Shown: positions 49,735-50,372 of the stretch, piece after piece
Position numbering within the stretch: position 1 is the first letter of the stretch
Layout of the letters: each line of letters opens with the position of its first letter
Assembly (NCBI GenBank): GCA_016185365.1
Contig: JACPNP010000002.1
Location: 1 to 50,372, forward strand
DNA from: Terriglobales bacterium
GTDB taxonomy: Bacteria > Acidobacteriota > Terriglobia > Terriglobales > Acidobacteriaceae
Direction: 5' to 3'
Length of the DNA: 50,372 bases
Translations under genes and position numbers: made by a program
The notes under the pieces: model-generated
Seen by the model: the letters and a program-made list of their open reading frames with translations, nothing else
The model's database searches: none
What the model was told of the DNA's origin: nothing

Positions 49735-50372
49735 CTACGTCTGCAACACCCCCACACTGAACTTCGCCACCTCCGGATTCAGCGAACACGCCTCCAGCGC
49801 ATCCACCAACGCCGCGCGTGTGTCCAGCGGGTCGATCACCGCATCGAGCCACAAGCGCGCCGCGCCGTAGCGCGTGTCCATCTGCTCGTCATACGTGGCC
49901 TTGACCTCGTCGAAGAGTTTCTTCTTGTCTTCCTCGCTCAGTTTCTTGCCGCCGCGCTCCAGCTGTTTGATCTTGATCTCCACCAGCGTGCCCGCAGCCG
50001 AAGCGCCGCTCATCACGGCGTACCGGGCCGAGGGCCAGGCAAAGACGAAGCGCGGATCATAAGCTTTGCCGCACATCGCGTAATGACCAGCCCCGAAACT
50101 GCCCCCGAGGATCAGGCTGATCTTGGGCACCACGGAATTGGACACCGCGTTCACCATCTTGGCGCCGGCCTTGATGATGCCGCTCCACTCCGCGTCGCGG
50201 CCCACCATGAACCCGTTCACGTCATGGAGGAACACCAGCGGCACCAGGTTCTGGTTGCAGTCCATGATGAAGCGCGCGCCCTTGTCGGCGGACTCGGTGT
50301 AGATCACCCCGCCGAACTCCACGCGTTTCTCGCCGGTGTGCGAAGCGGTCATCGCCATGTGCAGCTTCTGAT
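49735..50372 (-). CDS. Acyl-CoA carboxylase beta subunit (methylcrotonyl-CoA carboxylase type), C-terminal part
   Basis: The last ~212 residues of a carboxyltransferase; the gene continues beyond the window. NLVPLVFLHDVNGFMVGRDA, the oxyanion block ILGGSFGAGHYAMCGKAY and FAWPSARYAVMSGASAAGTL are typical of the beta subunits of methylcrotonyl-CoA or propionyl-CoA carboxylases. Next to an HMG-CoA lyase and an enoyl-CoA hydratase on the same strand, methylcrotonyl-CoA (leucine catabolism) is the likely substrate. Confidence 0.93.
   Translation of the reverse strand, partial: QKLHMAMTASHTGEKRVEFGGVIYTESADKGARFIMDCNQNLVPLVFLHDVNGFMVGRDAEWSGIIKAGAKMVNAVSNSVVPKISLILGGSFGAGHYAMCGKAYDPRFVFAWPSARYAVMSGASAAGTLVEIKIKQLERGGKKLSEEDKKKLFDEVKATYDEQMDTRYGAARLWLDAVIDPLDTRAALVDALEACSLNPEVAKFSVGVLQT

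Overview
The window looks like a chromosomal segment of a GC-rich Gram-negative bacterium, most likely an acidobacterium. The pointers are the Oar-like TonB receptor with an N-terminal carboxypeptidase-regulatory domain, the zinc-ribbon/XRE regulator, the many dispersed hairpin, heptad and CACAGAG-type repeats between genes, and multicopy four-helix-bundle (23S-IVS family) genes. No rRNA gene, transposase, integrase, phage or CRISPR array is visible, so the taxonomic call is inference.

Layout. 1-1564: start of a zinc-ribbon protein and a Y-family DNA polymerase. 1654-4734: glycolytic cluster gap-pgk-tpiA. 4887-7963: a P-loop kinase-like protein, a secreted M13 metallopeptidase and tRNA-Gln(CUG). 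8029-9219: a trans-sulfuration-type PLP enzyme carrying a perfect 51-bp internal tandem duplication. 9476-17378: a tightly overlapping seven-gene operon for trans-4-hydroxy-L-proline catabolism: epimerase, three-subunit D-hydroxyproline dehydrogenase, deaminase, semialdehyde dehydrogenase and Na+ symporter. It feeds collagen-type hydroxyproline into 2-oxoglutarate. 17414-19224: the F0 part of ATP synthase only (two AtpI-like proteins, a, c). 19305-20929: an ABC exporter pair. 21333-35911: a reverse-strand complex I operon, A-C-D-E-F-G-H-J-K-L-M-N in transcription order, without nuoB and nuoI. 35999-37629: an uncharacterised protein and undecaprenyl diphosphate synthase. 37947-40944: a small Cys-containing membrane protein and a TonB receptor. 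41013-42288: an XRE regulator and an HD-domain protein. 42289-43134: a repeat-rich non-coding stretch. 43135-45672: a lower-GC unknown, a GNAT and a TPR lipoprotein-like or periplasmic protein. 45747-50372: histidine ammonia-lyase, a thioesterase, enoyl-CoA hydratase, an HMG-CoA-lyase-type enzyme and the end of an acyl-CoA carboxylase beta subunit, suggesting leucine/branched-acid degradation.

The most striking pattern is in the spacers of the nuo operon. Three related four-helix-bundle ORFs sit between nuoG/nuoH, nuoE/nuoF and nuoD/nuoE. Each is enclosed by imperfect inverted repeats resembling the stem of a 23S rRNA intervening sequence, and one arm always abuts the start codon of the next gene. 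One copy is truncated. A fourth pair of the same arms, without an ORF, sits before the HMG-CoA-lyase-type gene. Other spacers in same-strand gene runs are made almost wholly of 7-bp tandem arrays that begin at the preceding stop codon. The genes that follow these elements lack a recognisable Shine-Dalgarno sequence, whereas nuoC and nuoD have one. This looks like a family of mobile, possibly RNase-processed, spacer elements that colonise the gaps inside operons.
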